Below the pieces are notes generated by a model. That model saw only the letters and a program-made list of their open reading frames with translations. It was not told where the DNA came from and searched no databases. A stretch of 39,190 nt of DNA, from the NCBI RefSeq assembly GCF_947493425.1, contig NZ_CANLRP010000075.1, positions 1-39,190 of the forward strand, written 5' to 3'. Below are positions 18,417 through 25,867 of the stretch, one piece after another (position 1 is the first letter of the stretch; each line of letters begins with the position of its first letter). This stretch comes from an uncultured Microscilla sp. (lineage in GTDB: Bacteria > Bacteroidota > Bacteroidia > Cytophagales > Microscillaceae). Both the position numbers and the translations under genes were made by a program.

Positions 18417-18443
18417 GGGTTTAGAAAATAAATTCCTAAACCC
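18417..18443 (-). other. Stem-loop in the RT leader
   Basis: GGGTTTAG (18417-18424) and CTAAACCC (18436-18443) form a perfect 8-bp stem with an 11-base AT-rich loop, between the msd-like hairpin and the RT start. It may be part of the ncRNA 3' end or a leader structure. Confidence 0.6.
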
Positions 18444-18444
18444 A

Positions 18445-18570
18445 TTGAACGGTGCGAACAAGTGTGATTTCAATGCCGAATGGCTTGAAATTGCACTTGT
18501 TCGCACAAGCTTGAAATTCTGTTCTCTTACAGAAGAGGTGACTCACCTTTCCGCTATCAAATTGATAGAG
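18445..18570 (-). ncRNA. Candidate retron ncRNA (msr-msd)
   Basis: Read on the minus strand the order is: hairpin CTATCAA-A-TTGATAG form (18554-18568), TAGCGGAAAGG, hairpin AGGTG-AGT-CACCT (18536-18548), hairpin TTCTGT-AAGAGA-ACAGAA (18517-18534), and a long hairpin (18452-18506). In the long hairpin GTGCGAACAAGTG pairs perfectly with CACTTGTTCGCAC, then a 2x2 mismatch, seven more pairs, a bulge and GCC/GGC closing a 4-base loop. Short msr stems followed by a long msd stem, immediately 5' of the RT, is the retron layout. TAGC could supply the branching G. I could not find convincing a1/a2 terminal complementarity; only a weak TATAAAA/TTTTATA pair is seen. The ends are therefore approximate. 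Confidence 0.66.
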
Positions 18571-18583
18571 TACATTAAGCTTT

Positions 18584-18886
18584 TTATAACTGATATTTAT
18601 GAGGTAAAAATACATCATTTTTATCAAAACTCTCAATTTTGCTCTTTTTTTCTATATCTATCCATTGAGTTGTTTTTTGCGTTAAGAGTTTTAACTCTTT
18701 TTCCCCTTTTTTTGTTAATAGAAAATTGTTATCTGTTTGTTTTGTTAATAAACCTTCTGAAATTAGTTGGTTGGTTAAAGAAGTTATTTGGGATTTTTCA
18801 TAACCTAAATCCATTATTAATTGGATATGGTTGTTGTTCTCAAAAAACTTCAATAATTGTATTTTCACTTCTTTAATAATAGTCAT
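18584..18886 (-). CDS. Small winged-helix DNA-binding protein of the retron cassette
   Basis: The 100-residue protein has a predicted winged helix: helices around KEVKIQLLKFFENN, HIQLIMDLGYEKSQITSLTNQLISEGLL, then the wing DNNFLLTKKGEKEL. It is the first gene of the cassette and ends just before the candidate ncRNA. AbiEi antitoxins normally have an N-terminal winged helix that represses the abiE promoter. Here that domain is missing from the RT-AbiEi fusion, so this separate protein may fill the role. The inverted repeat at 18901-18923 just upstream could be its operator. It is very AT-rich, like the rest of the cassette. Confidence 0.72.
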   Translation of the reverse strand: MTIIKEVKIQLLKFFENNNHIQLIMDLGYEKSQITSLTNQLISEGLLTKQTDNNFLLTKKGEKELKLLTQKTTQWIDIEKKSKIESFDKNDVFLPHKYQL

Positions 18887-18900
18887 ATGTAAAAGTATTT

Positions 18901-18923
18901 TTATTACTTAAATATAGTAATAA
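18901..18923. promoter_or_regulatory. Candidate operator of the retron/AbiE cassette
   Basis: TTATTAC and GTAATAA form a perfect 7-9-7 inverted repeat 15 bases upstream of the winged-helix gene start. It lies between the divergent cassette and the SUKH-like gene, where a repressor site is expected. Binding is inferred only. Confidence 0.5.
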
Positions 18924-19005
18924 TTAGATTGATATTCAATCCTCTTTTTATGTTGTTTTATTTTTCAAGCTATAGTAGTAGCTTGTATTTCCAAAACCAA
19001 AAAAT

Positions 19006-19809
19006 ATGACCAATCCCCACATTCAAGAAATAGCCAAAGTAATCAAAGCATTTGGGCACGATACCACTAACTGCGGGTTGCCTGTGGCAGACATTCAAAA
19101 AGTAGAAGAGGCGTTGCAAGTGAAATTGCCCCAACTACTGTTTGAATTTTATGCATACTTGGGCAATCATCCTCTTTACAAAAACCGAGGAGCTTATGAA
19201 TACAATATTAAAGACTTGTCGAGCTTGTATCCAGTAGATGAAGACGGTTACCTGATTTTGTTTAGTGAGGGGGGAGGCTACGACTCGGTGTGGGAGAGTA
19301 TTACTGTTGAGGAGTTGGGCAAAGACGACCCTACAGCCGAGTTTTGGGTGGTAGACAGCGTGTATGACCGTCACCCACTGTTGGAGGGTTTGCAAAATGT
19401 AACCTTTGCCAATCTTACCACCCCTCATCAACTCAAAAAAGCCCACTATGCCAATGTTACCCAAGTAGCCGATTTTACGGCTGGTTTGCCTGAAACTATC
19501 TCTGGTGAATTATTTGTTACTCCAGAGCTGTATGTACAAACAGATCAAGTAACCGAAACAGGCAAATTTAATATAACCATAGGGGCAAATGCACCACAAA
19601 CCTTGCTTTCTTTTATCACCCATTCTAGTCGGCAAAAACACCGGGAATCGCTCCAGAGTATTTGGTTAGACATTGAGCAGGGGACAGCATTTGAGGTGGA
19701 GTTGCTTGACCAGTTTTCTGCACCACAGTTGGAAAAGCTATACTATAGCAATCGCCAGGTATCGGTAAAAGAGTTAAAGGAGCTATTGGATAAAGAAAGT
19801 AAAGCTTAA
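19006..19809 (+). CDS. SUKH (SMI1/KNR4)-like protein
   Basis: The N-terminal ~110 residues fit the SMI1/KNR4 fold loosely: an Ile/Leu-rich helix with VEEALQVKLPQLLFEFYAYLGNHPLYKN, followed by a beta-rich region with DEDGYLILFSEGGGYDSVW. SUKH proteins are commonly immunity proteins against secreted toxins or intracellular regulators. The C-terminal ~120 residues are beta-rich with no motif I know. No toxin gene is adjacent. It is transcribed divergently from the retron cassette, so a link to it cannot be excluded but is not shown. Function is uncertain. Confidence 0.6.
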   Translation: MTNPHIQEIAKVIKAFGHDTTNCGLPVADIQKVEEALQVKLPQLLFEFYAYLGNHPLYKNRGAYEYNIKDLSSLYPVDEDGYLILFSEGGGYDSVWESITVEELGKDDPTAEFWVVDSVYDRHPLLEGLQNVTFANLTTPHQLKKAHYANVTQVADFTAGLPETISGELFVTPELYVQTDQVTETGKFNITIGANAPQTLLSFITHSSRQKHRESLQSIWLDIEQGTAFEVELLDQFSAPQLEKLYYSNRQVSVKELKELLDKESKA

Positions 19810-20018
19810 AAGTAGCATGAATTTGTGCATAGCAGGCGTACTTACTGCTTGGTAAACAAAAACATTGTATCACAATGTGAGCATTTCTACAATTAGAGCA
19901 AGCCTTTTTTTAGTTTTGGTATCTTCAGATAAATTAATTAGATTTACTTGGTACCTGGAGTAAGGGCGAATGTTCGTAAAGTGTAACATTATGTAGACCA
20001 CTCAGGCCAATGCGCTTA

Positions 20019-20055
20019 AGAGTATGTTAAAAACGATGACTTTTAAGCATATTCT
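20019..20055. repeat. Imperfect inverted repeat before the PAS kinase gene
   Basis: AGAGTATGTTAAAA and TTTTAAGCATATTCT can pair with a G or T bulge around an 8-base loop. It may end transcription of the SUKH-like gene or be a repeat remnant. Apart from this, 19810-20090 shows nothing. Confidence 0.45.
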
Positions 20056-20090
20056 AAAAAAAATTATCAACATATACACACCACTGCCCT

Positions 20091-22673
20091 GTGATAAAGG
20101 CTGATACTTTAGAGTTTATACCATTGCCTGCTCTCTTACTGGATGTAACCAGTCGGCAAATTTTGGCAGTCAATGACAGCTTTAGTCGGTTGTTATCAGT
20201 CAATCGCTCGACTATTGTAGGTAAAAAACTCATAGCACTCTCACAGTGGGACACTCAACAAACCCTGGACAGGTATGTAACCGAAGCTACCACCCAGTCA
20301 GAAAGCAAATACTACCACGAAACAGTATGGCAAATGGCAGATGGCTCACCTAAACACCTGCGCCTCGATTGTAACATTACCTCTGTGTCACCCAACGCCC
20401 AGGTAATGCTCACTTTTTTGGACATTGATCGAGAAAAGCAGCTGGAGGCACAACTTGCCCGACAAACCAAGGTAAGACAACAGGTTTTTGAGAATTCGCC
20501 CATCCCAAAATTTTTACTCAGCCTGGACAATAAAGTCTTAAAAGCCAATCGTGCATTTTGTTCGATGCTTGGCTACCACTTAGAGGAGGTTTGCCAAAAA
20601 AGCCTGCCTGATATTATTAACCCTGACGACTTGCCCTCTTTTGTGTTGTATCAAACAAAAGTGGCAAACAAGCAGCTGGGGCATTTTGAGCTTGAAAAAC
20701 GGTTTTTGCATAAAACAGGCAAAGAAGTTTTTACTTTGACCCATACCTCTCTCTTATATGATGAAGCCTTGCAAACAGCGTGTTTTTATGTACAAGCCAT
20801 TAACACGCAAGCACGCAAAGAAGCCGAATTTGAACGTGAAAGATTTCGTAGTATTCTCAACCAAGCAGGCGAATCTATCATCATAGCCGATGCTCAAAGT
20901 GGGGCTATCATTGATTTTAACCACACTGCTTGCCGGAGTTTGGGGTATTCACAGGCCGAACTTAAACAATTGTCAGTAAATGATGTAATCAAAGAAGACC
21001 GGGTAGCGCTCAGGCAACGTTTTGATGCATTGATACGCAATCCACGAAAAGCAATTCATTTTCAGGTAATTTTGCAGCGTAAAGATAAAAGCCACTATCC
21101 AGCCCAGGTATCGGTAAATTATCGCAGTTTTAGAGGACATAAATACTTGACCGCCATTGCCCGTGATATTAGCAACGAGCTTAACTCTGAAATAAAAATA
21201 TTGGAAGGGGAGGCGCGTTTTAAGAGCATTTTTGAAGAAACTCACATGGGCATTGCCTTGACAGATGCCAGAGGTAACTTTGTTGAATGCAATCAGGCAT
21301 TGGCAGATATGTTGGGGTATACCCGCGAAGAAATGGTGGATTTGCACATTATGGACATTGCTTATCCTGACGACATTCAGGTACCGGTTGAAAACATTCA
21401 GGACTTTTTTAAAGTAAGAAGCCTGGAAAAACAATACCGCAAAAAAAACGGAGACATACTTTGGGGGCGCTTGACCAATTCTACCATTCGCGACAAACAC
21501 GGACGTTTGTTGTTTGGCGTAGGAATGATTGAAGACATTACGGCACGCAAGCTGGCCGAAGAGAAAAACATAGAGCACGAAGCCTTGCTTAACTCTATCA
21601 ATGAAAACCTCAGCGAAGGCATCTATCGCAGTACCCTCGATGAAGGGCTGATATACATTAATCCAGCCTTTGCCCTTTTGTTTGGTTTTACCCGCATTAC
21701 CGAAGCATACACAGTACACCCCAACGATTTGTATTACGACGAACGCCAACGGGAAAAACTGCTCTCTATTTTAGAAAAAGAGGGATATTTTAAAAATCAG
21801 GAAGTGTTGTTTAAACGCAAAGATGGCAGCACATTTTGGGGGTTGCTCAATAGCCACGTTACCCGCAGCAAAACCGGGAAAACTTTTTATGACGGAACCA
21901 TTATTGACATCTCTACCAAAAAAGAGTCGGAGGAATTGCTCATGTCAAAAAACGTGGCGTTACAAAAAATAAACAGTGAGCTCGATCGCTTTGTGTACAG
22001 CGCTTCGCACGACCTACGCGCCCCACTTACCTCCATTTTGGGGTTGGTGCATATTGCCAATACCGAAAATCCCCCACCCAACCTTGCCACTTACCTGGAA
22101 ATGATCAAACAAAGCATTCATAAACTGGATATATTTGTACAAGACATTATCAACTACTCTAAAAACAGCCGTTTGAAAATAGCGACTAAAGCCATTGATA
22201 TTCAACAACTGGTACAGCAGTCGTTCGATAATCTGCAATTCATGAAAGGCTCCGAAAACATTGATAAAACAGTAAAAGTACTTAAAACAAACGATGCTAT
22301 TGAAGGATTTTATTCTGACCCCACCCGCCTTACAATTATATTTAATAACACGATCTCAAATGCGATCAAATACCACAATCCCTTTGCCGAAAGACCCTTT
22401 GTAAAAGTGCGGGCAGTGATCAACGAAGAAGGGGTGGATATAGAAATTGAAGACAATGGCAAAGGCATACCCGCCGAAAACATAGACCGAATCTTTGATA
22501 TGTTTTACCGCGCCAGCGAAGACTCCAACGGGTCGGGTTTGGGCTTGTATATAGTAAAAGAAACCGTAGAAAAGCTAAGGGGAGACGTGATGCTTCACTC
22601 TGAACTGAACAAAGGCACTACCATTACCATTTCGTTGCCTAGCCACGAAGCAGTAAAAAACGAGGAAGAATAG
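20091..22673 (+). CDS. Soluble multi-PAS sensor histidine kinase
   Basis: The 860-residue protein has five PAS-type domains in a row (about residues 1-120, 125-245, 250-365, 375-495, 500-615). They are marked by phrases such as ANRAFCSMLGYHLEEV, FNHTACRSLGYSQAEL and CNQALADMLGYTREEM and by PAC-like ends such as GMIEDITARK. A HisKA domain with the phospho-acceptor in SASHDLRAPL (about His640) and an HATPase domain with NAIKYH, IEDNGKGIP and GSGLGLYIVKE follow. There are no membrane segments, so it senses cytoplasmic or diffusible signals. No response regulator is nearby. The start is GTG; no ATG exists between the upstream in-frame stop and this codon. Confidence 0.9.
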   Translation: MIKADTLEFIPLPALLLDVTSRQILAVNDSFSRLLSVNRSTIVGKKLIALSQWDTQQTLDRYVTEATTQSESKYYHETVWQMADGSPKHLRLDCNITSVSPNAQVMLTFLDIDREKQLEAQLARQTKVRQQVFENSPIPKFLLSLDNKVLKANRAFCSMLGYHLEEVCQKSLPDIINPDDLPSFVLYQTKVANKQLGHFELEKRFLHKTGKEVFTLTHTSLLYDEALQTACFYVQAINTQARKEAEFERERFRSILNQAGESIIIADAQSGAIIDFNHTACRSLGYSQAELKQLSVNDVIKEDRVALRQRFDALIRNPRKAIHFQVILQRKDKSHYPAQVSVNYRSFRGHKYLTAIARDISNELNSEIKILEGEARFKSIFEETHMGIALTDARGNFVECNQALADMLGYTREEMVDLHIMDIAYPDDIQVPVENIQDFFKVRSLEKQYRKKNGDILWGRLTNSTIRDKHGRLLFGVGMIEDITARKLAEEKNIEHEALLNSINENLSEGIYRSTLDEGLIYINPAFALLFGFTRITEAYTVHPNDLYYDERQREKLLSILEKEGYFKNQEVLFKRKDGSTFWGLLNSHVTRSKTGKTFYDGTIIDISTKKESEELLMSKNVALQKINSELDRFVYSASHDLRAPLTSILGLVHIANTENPPPNLATYLEMIKQSIHKLDIFVQDIINYSKNSRLKIATKAIDIQQLVQQSFDNLQFMKGSENIDKTVKVLKTNDAIEGFYSDPTRLTIIFNNTISNAIKYHNPFAERPFVKVRAVINEEGVDIEIEDNGKGIPAENIDRIFDMFYRASEDSNGSGLGLYIVKETVEKLRGDVMLHSELNKGTTITISLPSHEAVKNEEE

Positions 22674-22719
22674 TGGAAACGTTTTGGGTATGGAAGCGCG
22701 AAACAAGCGCAATGAATTG

Positions 22720-22762
22720 ATGAGCCAAAAGGCTGATGCGATGGTTCAACCTTTTGGCTCAT
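22720..22762. terminator. Stem-loop between convergent genes
   Basis: ATGAGCCAAAAGG and CCTTTTGGCTCAT form a perfect 13-bp stem with a 17-base loop, between the ends of the kinase gene and the convergent membrane-protein gene. There is no long T-run, so it is a probable terminator or mRNA 3' stabiliser. Confidence 0.68.
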
Positions 22763-22773
22763 GAATAAAGTTG

Positions 22774-23076
22774 TTAGCGGCTAAATGATAATACCATAAA
22801 GCCCCCTGCCATAATCCAGCCCGCGTACTTTATCATAGAGTGCACTTGTTGAAACTCATTGAGCCAACCCTGACTCAGTGCCAACCCAAAGGCAAATATA
22901 AGCCCGGCTACCAGTCTTAACGAGCCCGTACGGGCAATAAAACAAAGTGCAAAACCAATGGTCATAATCCATACAGAGTACAGGTTTAAAGTACCCAGCC
23001 TTACCCAGCCATTTGCCAGCACAATGCCCACAATAAAAACGATTGATCCAATAGTATAAAGTGTATTATTTGGCAT
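22774..23076 (-). CDS. Small membrane protein, about four helices
   Basis: The 100-residue protein is almost wholly hydrophobic, with probable membrane segments at about residues 6-24, 30-48, 52-68 and 82-97 and short charged turns. I do not recognise a family with a known role. It stands alone and shares the stem-loop at 22720-22762 with the convergent kinase gene. It has no catalytic motif. An inner-membrane location is inferred. Confidence 0.72.
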   Translation of the reverse strand: MPNNTLYTIGSIVFIVGIVLANGWVRLGTLNLYSVWIMTIGFALCFIARTGSLRLVAGLIFAFGLALSQGWLNEFQQVHSMIKYAGWIMAGGFMVLSFSR

Positions 23077-23186
23077 AAGTTTATAGATTTAGTAGTTTGA
23101 GAATAATTGCATTGCTACAAAATAGCAATATAGCACATTTGTCAAGTATTTGATCAAATGAAGGCTTGAAAATATCGAGGCATAAA

Positions 23187-23217
23187 AAAACAGGTAAGCC
23201 GTTGGGCTCCCTGTTTT
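23187..23217 (-). terminator. Rho-independent terminator of the lipoprotein gene
   Basis: On the minus strand AAAACAGG pairs with CCTGTTTT around an inner AAGCC/GGCTC pairing, followed by a T-run. It lies about 40 bases past the stop at 23253. Confidence 0.82.
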
Positions 23218-23223
23218 ACGAAG

Positions 23224-23262
23224 TAGAAAATAATTTATTCAGCTTGAATGAATTATTTTCTA
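23224..23262. repeat. Long AT-rich inverted repeat over a stop codon
   Basis: TAGAAAATAATTTATTC and GAATGAATTATTTTCTA form a 17-bp stem with one G-T type mismatch and a 5-base loop. The TAA stop of the lipoprotein gene lies inside the stem. Confidence 0.8.
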
Positions 23263-23741
23263 TTGTATATTTTTTTTGCGCCTATTTCATTGATAAGCAC
23301 GAGTTTTCCATCGGTAAGCGTTTCTATTTTAAAAGTCGCATCTTTGCCTTTACCATTATACCCCAACAATATCATTTCGTTCTCTTCTTTGTCTTTCCAC
23401 TTAAAAAAACCGCGTACTTTAGAGCTCAACACTCCTTTGCCCTTGGTACGTTGCCAGGCAAGTTTGCCCTTTTTCGATTTGTAAATTTGTAGGGTATGGT
23501 TCATCAAAAAGTTACCAATCTTTTTTACATCTCCTTTAAGGTTGGTCACATCTGAGGCATTTTTAATCCCAGTAGATTTGTTGATGGCTTTGCCAGCTTC
23601 GGCACGGGTGGCTTCTGCGTCGTATACCCAACGTTTGTTCATCAGCTTTTTGGTTTTAGCCGATATTTTTTTCCCTCCACAAGACGTCATCCCTACAACC
23701 AATGCCAGTGCGAAACAAGCCATTAATGTGTTCTTCAACAT
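23253..23741 (-). CDS. Lipoprotein, unknown function
   Basis: The 162-residue product has a clear lipoprotein signal, ALVVGMTSCGG, with Cys21 as the lipidated residue. The mature part is basic (many Lys) and contains a helical segment (KAINKSTGIKNASDVTNLKG) and beta strands with WKDKEENEMILLGYNGKGKDATFKIETLTDGKLVLI. This resembles the lipocalin-like small lipoproteins frequent in Bacteroidota. The location is probably the inner face of the outer membrane. No ligand is suggested by the sequence or the neighbours. Confidence 0.8.
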   Translation of the reverse strand: MLKNTLMACFALALVVGMTSCGGKKISAKTKKLMNKRWVYDAEATRAEAGKAINKSTGIKNASDVTNLKGDVKKIGNFLMNHTLQIYKSKKGKLAWQRTKGKGVLSSKVRGFFKWKDKEENEMILLGYNGKGKDATFKIETLTDGKLVLINEIGAKKIYNRK

Positions 23742-23862
23742 AATTTTTGAAAGTTATGGTATATAAAATTTATTAAATAGATTTGCTTATAAGTTAGTAT
23801 AAATCAGGTATAAAAGGTTAACAAGGTGAAATTTTTTTTATAAAATTTACAAGAATATATCT

Positions 23863-24837
23863 ATGCGTTGGTCATTTTCATCATATCGCCAGTTTAAGGG
23901 CTGTAAGCGCCAGTGGTTTTATCAAAACAAAATGGCTAATGCCAATGCTACCAAAGATCCTGAACGTAAAGAAGCCGCCATTTTACGCAACCTACAGTCG
24001 CTCAATGCCTGGCGGGGTTCTATGGTTGACTACATCATAGGCAAAGAAGTGATCCCTTATTTACAGCAAGGGATATGGCCACAGTATCAAGACGTCATTG
24101 CGGCAATGAAAGCACTGTTTCAAGAGCAATACGCCTTTGCCAAAGCAAAAAAATACCGCGAAGAGGGCTTGACCAAAACCAAAGCAGGCGAAAGTTTTCT
24201 GGCCTTGTATGACCTGGAATATGCCCCCGAAAAAATTACCCGTGAAGCCCTCAACCAAGCCTATCTGGAGGCAGTGAAAGCCTTGAAAAACTTGTTTCAT
24301 AACCAGCGTTTTCTGGAATATTTGCGTTCGGCAAGCCGCCTGATTACCCAACGACAAGACCTGCAGGTAAAGTACAACGAACACTTTACCCTTAAGGCCA
24401 TTCCTGATTTGCTGGTGTTTGAAGAACACCCGTTTCGGGTACACATCATAGATTGGAAGGTGCACTCAAAAGCACAACGCACCTACGAAGAACAGCTCAG
24501 GCTGTATGCCTGGATTATAAAAAAAGGAGCACGTCCGCGTGACTTCCCCGAAGCGCTGGATAACTTGCCTATTACCAGTATTCAGCTTACTGAATACCAA
24601 TTGCTTACCAATGAGATGCGCACCTACGACATCAGCCTCGAAAATGTGCTCGAAATAGAACAAAACATTGCTCAAAGCATTGACGAAATGACCGCCGCTC
24701 AGACGTATCTTAAGTACCAACAACTAGAGGAGGCAAACTTCCCAGCCAACCGTTCAGAAGAAAACTGCCAGGGGTGTCGGTTTCGTAAAATTTGTGAACA
24801 ACCTACACCCTCCCAGGCACAAACTTCTTTGTTTTGA
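23863..24837 (+). CDS. PD-(D/E)XK nuclease-like protein with probable Fe-S cluster
   Basis: The 324-residue protein starts SFSSYRQFKGCKRQWFY, typical of the RecB/Cas4/AddB nuclease class. Catalytic residues appear as IPDLL (Asp182) and IIDWK (Asp197, Lys199), followed by the QLRLYAW motif. Cys14 with the C-terminal Cys302, Cys305 and Cys311 (NCQGCRFRKIC) gives the four-Cys pattern that holds a 4Fe-4S cluster in Cas4 and AddB. It should cleave or process DNA ends. No helicase or cas gene is adjacent, so its partner is unknown. Confidence 0.85.
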   Translation: MRWSFSSYRQFKGCKRQWFYQNKMANANATKDPERKEAAILRNLQSLNAWRGSMVDYIIGKEVIPYLQQGIWPQYQDVIAAMKALFQEQYAFAKAKKYREEGLTKTKAGESFLALYDLEYAPEKITREALNQAYLEAVKALKNLFHNQRFLEYLRSASRLITQRQDLQVKYNEHFTLKAIPDLLVFEEHPFRVHIIDWKVHSKAQRTYEEQLRLYAWIIKKGARPRDFPEALDNLPITSIQLTEYQLLTNEMRTYDISLENVLEIEQNIAQSIDEMTAAQTYLKYQQLEEANFPANRSEENCQGCRFRKICEQPTPSQAQTSLF

Positions 24838-25291
24838 GTATGTACTAATAAGTACCATCAACACGAGCAAATGGAAGGCGTTCATTAGTGTATTTTCCCC
24901 GTTACGAGAGACCTTACTTTTCTCTTCAAAAACAAATTGATGAGGTTATAAGTGACATAAATCAGAAAACATAAACGTGTTGCTTTTTTGTTTTAAAACT
25001 TACATAATAAAGGGGCTGTAAATGAGTTGTTTAGGTTGAAAAAATGCCTTTTTTGGGTAAATATTACATTAAAAACAGGTTTAAATGTCTGAGTTTGCCA
25101 AGTATTTGTAATAGATAACTATTTGATTGTTAGGAGTTTAAATTGCATATTAGTGTTTTTCGTAAAAAAAATAGACTTTTTTTGAGTTGTTTTTTTGGAT
25201 GTTTATGACTGGGTTCATACCTTGTGTAACATACATAAAGATATTACTCAAATTTGTTCAAACTACCAGTGACTAAACTACCCCAAGCCAA
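24838..25291. other. Long AT-rich spacer before the eCIS cluster
   Basis: There is no supported gene in these 454 bases. The stretch is strongly AT-rich with several T-runs and should contain the promoter and 5' UTR of the injection-system operon. I see no clear inverted repeat, and no promoter box could be fixed with confidence. Confidence 0.45.
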
Positions 25292-25867
25292 ATGGTACAC
25301 GAAGCGATCGAATTTTTAAAAACCGCACTAAACAACTATCTGTTACAAAAAATCCCAGATAGCACAGTGACTGCCCCCAGGGTTGATTACCCTAAAATTG
25401 ATACTGATCCGCCAGTTTTTAATCTAAGAACAGTCAACCTAGTGTTGATTAACCTGGAAGAGGAAAGGGTGTTAAGACCCGCTGACCCTTATGCCCAGGT
25501 GAGTTCTGATGGAACCCACGGCTCTGTAAGCCCTCCCTTGAGTGTGATATTGACCTTGCTATTTTCTGCCAAATTTACCGATTATCAGGCAGCCCTCAAG
25601 CATTTGTCATTTACTATGCAATTCTTTCAGTCAAACCAGCTGTTTACCCCAGAAGACTTTCCTGGAATGCCCGATGGTATAGACAAGCTTACTGTAGAGT
25701 TTCAGTCGTTGAACAATGCCCAAAAGAACGAAATATGGAGTTCTTTGAAGGTAGCCTACCTGCCCTCGGTAGTATATAAGCTGAGAATGCTTGTTTATCA
25801 GCAAGATAGCACAAGTTCAGATACCTTAGTTACTCAAACCAGTAATCAAAATACCTTGTTGCGATGA
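25292..25867 (+). CDS. eCIS DUF4255 (Pvc16-like) terminator/cap protein
   Basis: The 191-residue protein opens with VHEAIEFLKTALNNYLLQK and has the phrase VNLVLINLEEERVLR and the segment PPLSVILTLLFSAKFTDY, which fit the DUF4255/Pvc16 N-terminal family. In PVC/Afp-type particles this protein caps the tube and sheath end. It is the first gene of the cluster and overlaps the next start by four bases (ATGA), which suggests coupled translation. Confidence 0.85.
   Translation: MVHEAIEFLKTALNNYLLQKIPDSTVTAPRVDYPKIDTDPPVFNLRTVNLVLINLEEERVLRPADPYAQVSSDGTHGSVSPPLSVILTLLFSAKFTDYQAALKHLSFTMQFFQSNQLFTPEDFPGMPDGIDKLTVEFQSLNNAQKNEIWSSLKVAYLPSVVYKLRMLVYQQDSTSSDTLVTQTSNQNTLLR

Noticed and set aside
18445..18876. 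143-residue open frame on the plus strand opposite the winged-helix gene and ncRNA
   Set aside because: It is the antisense shadow of the cassette: Leu/Phe-rich from AT-rich sequence, crosses the hairpins, and the minus-strand frame has a coherent winged-helix pattern.
23166..23492. Two plus-strand frames opposite the lipoprotein gene
   Set aside because: Both are shadows; the minus frame has a clean lipobox and terminator.
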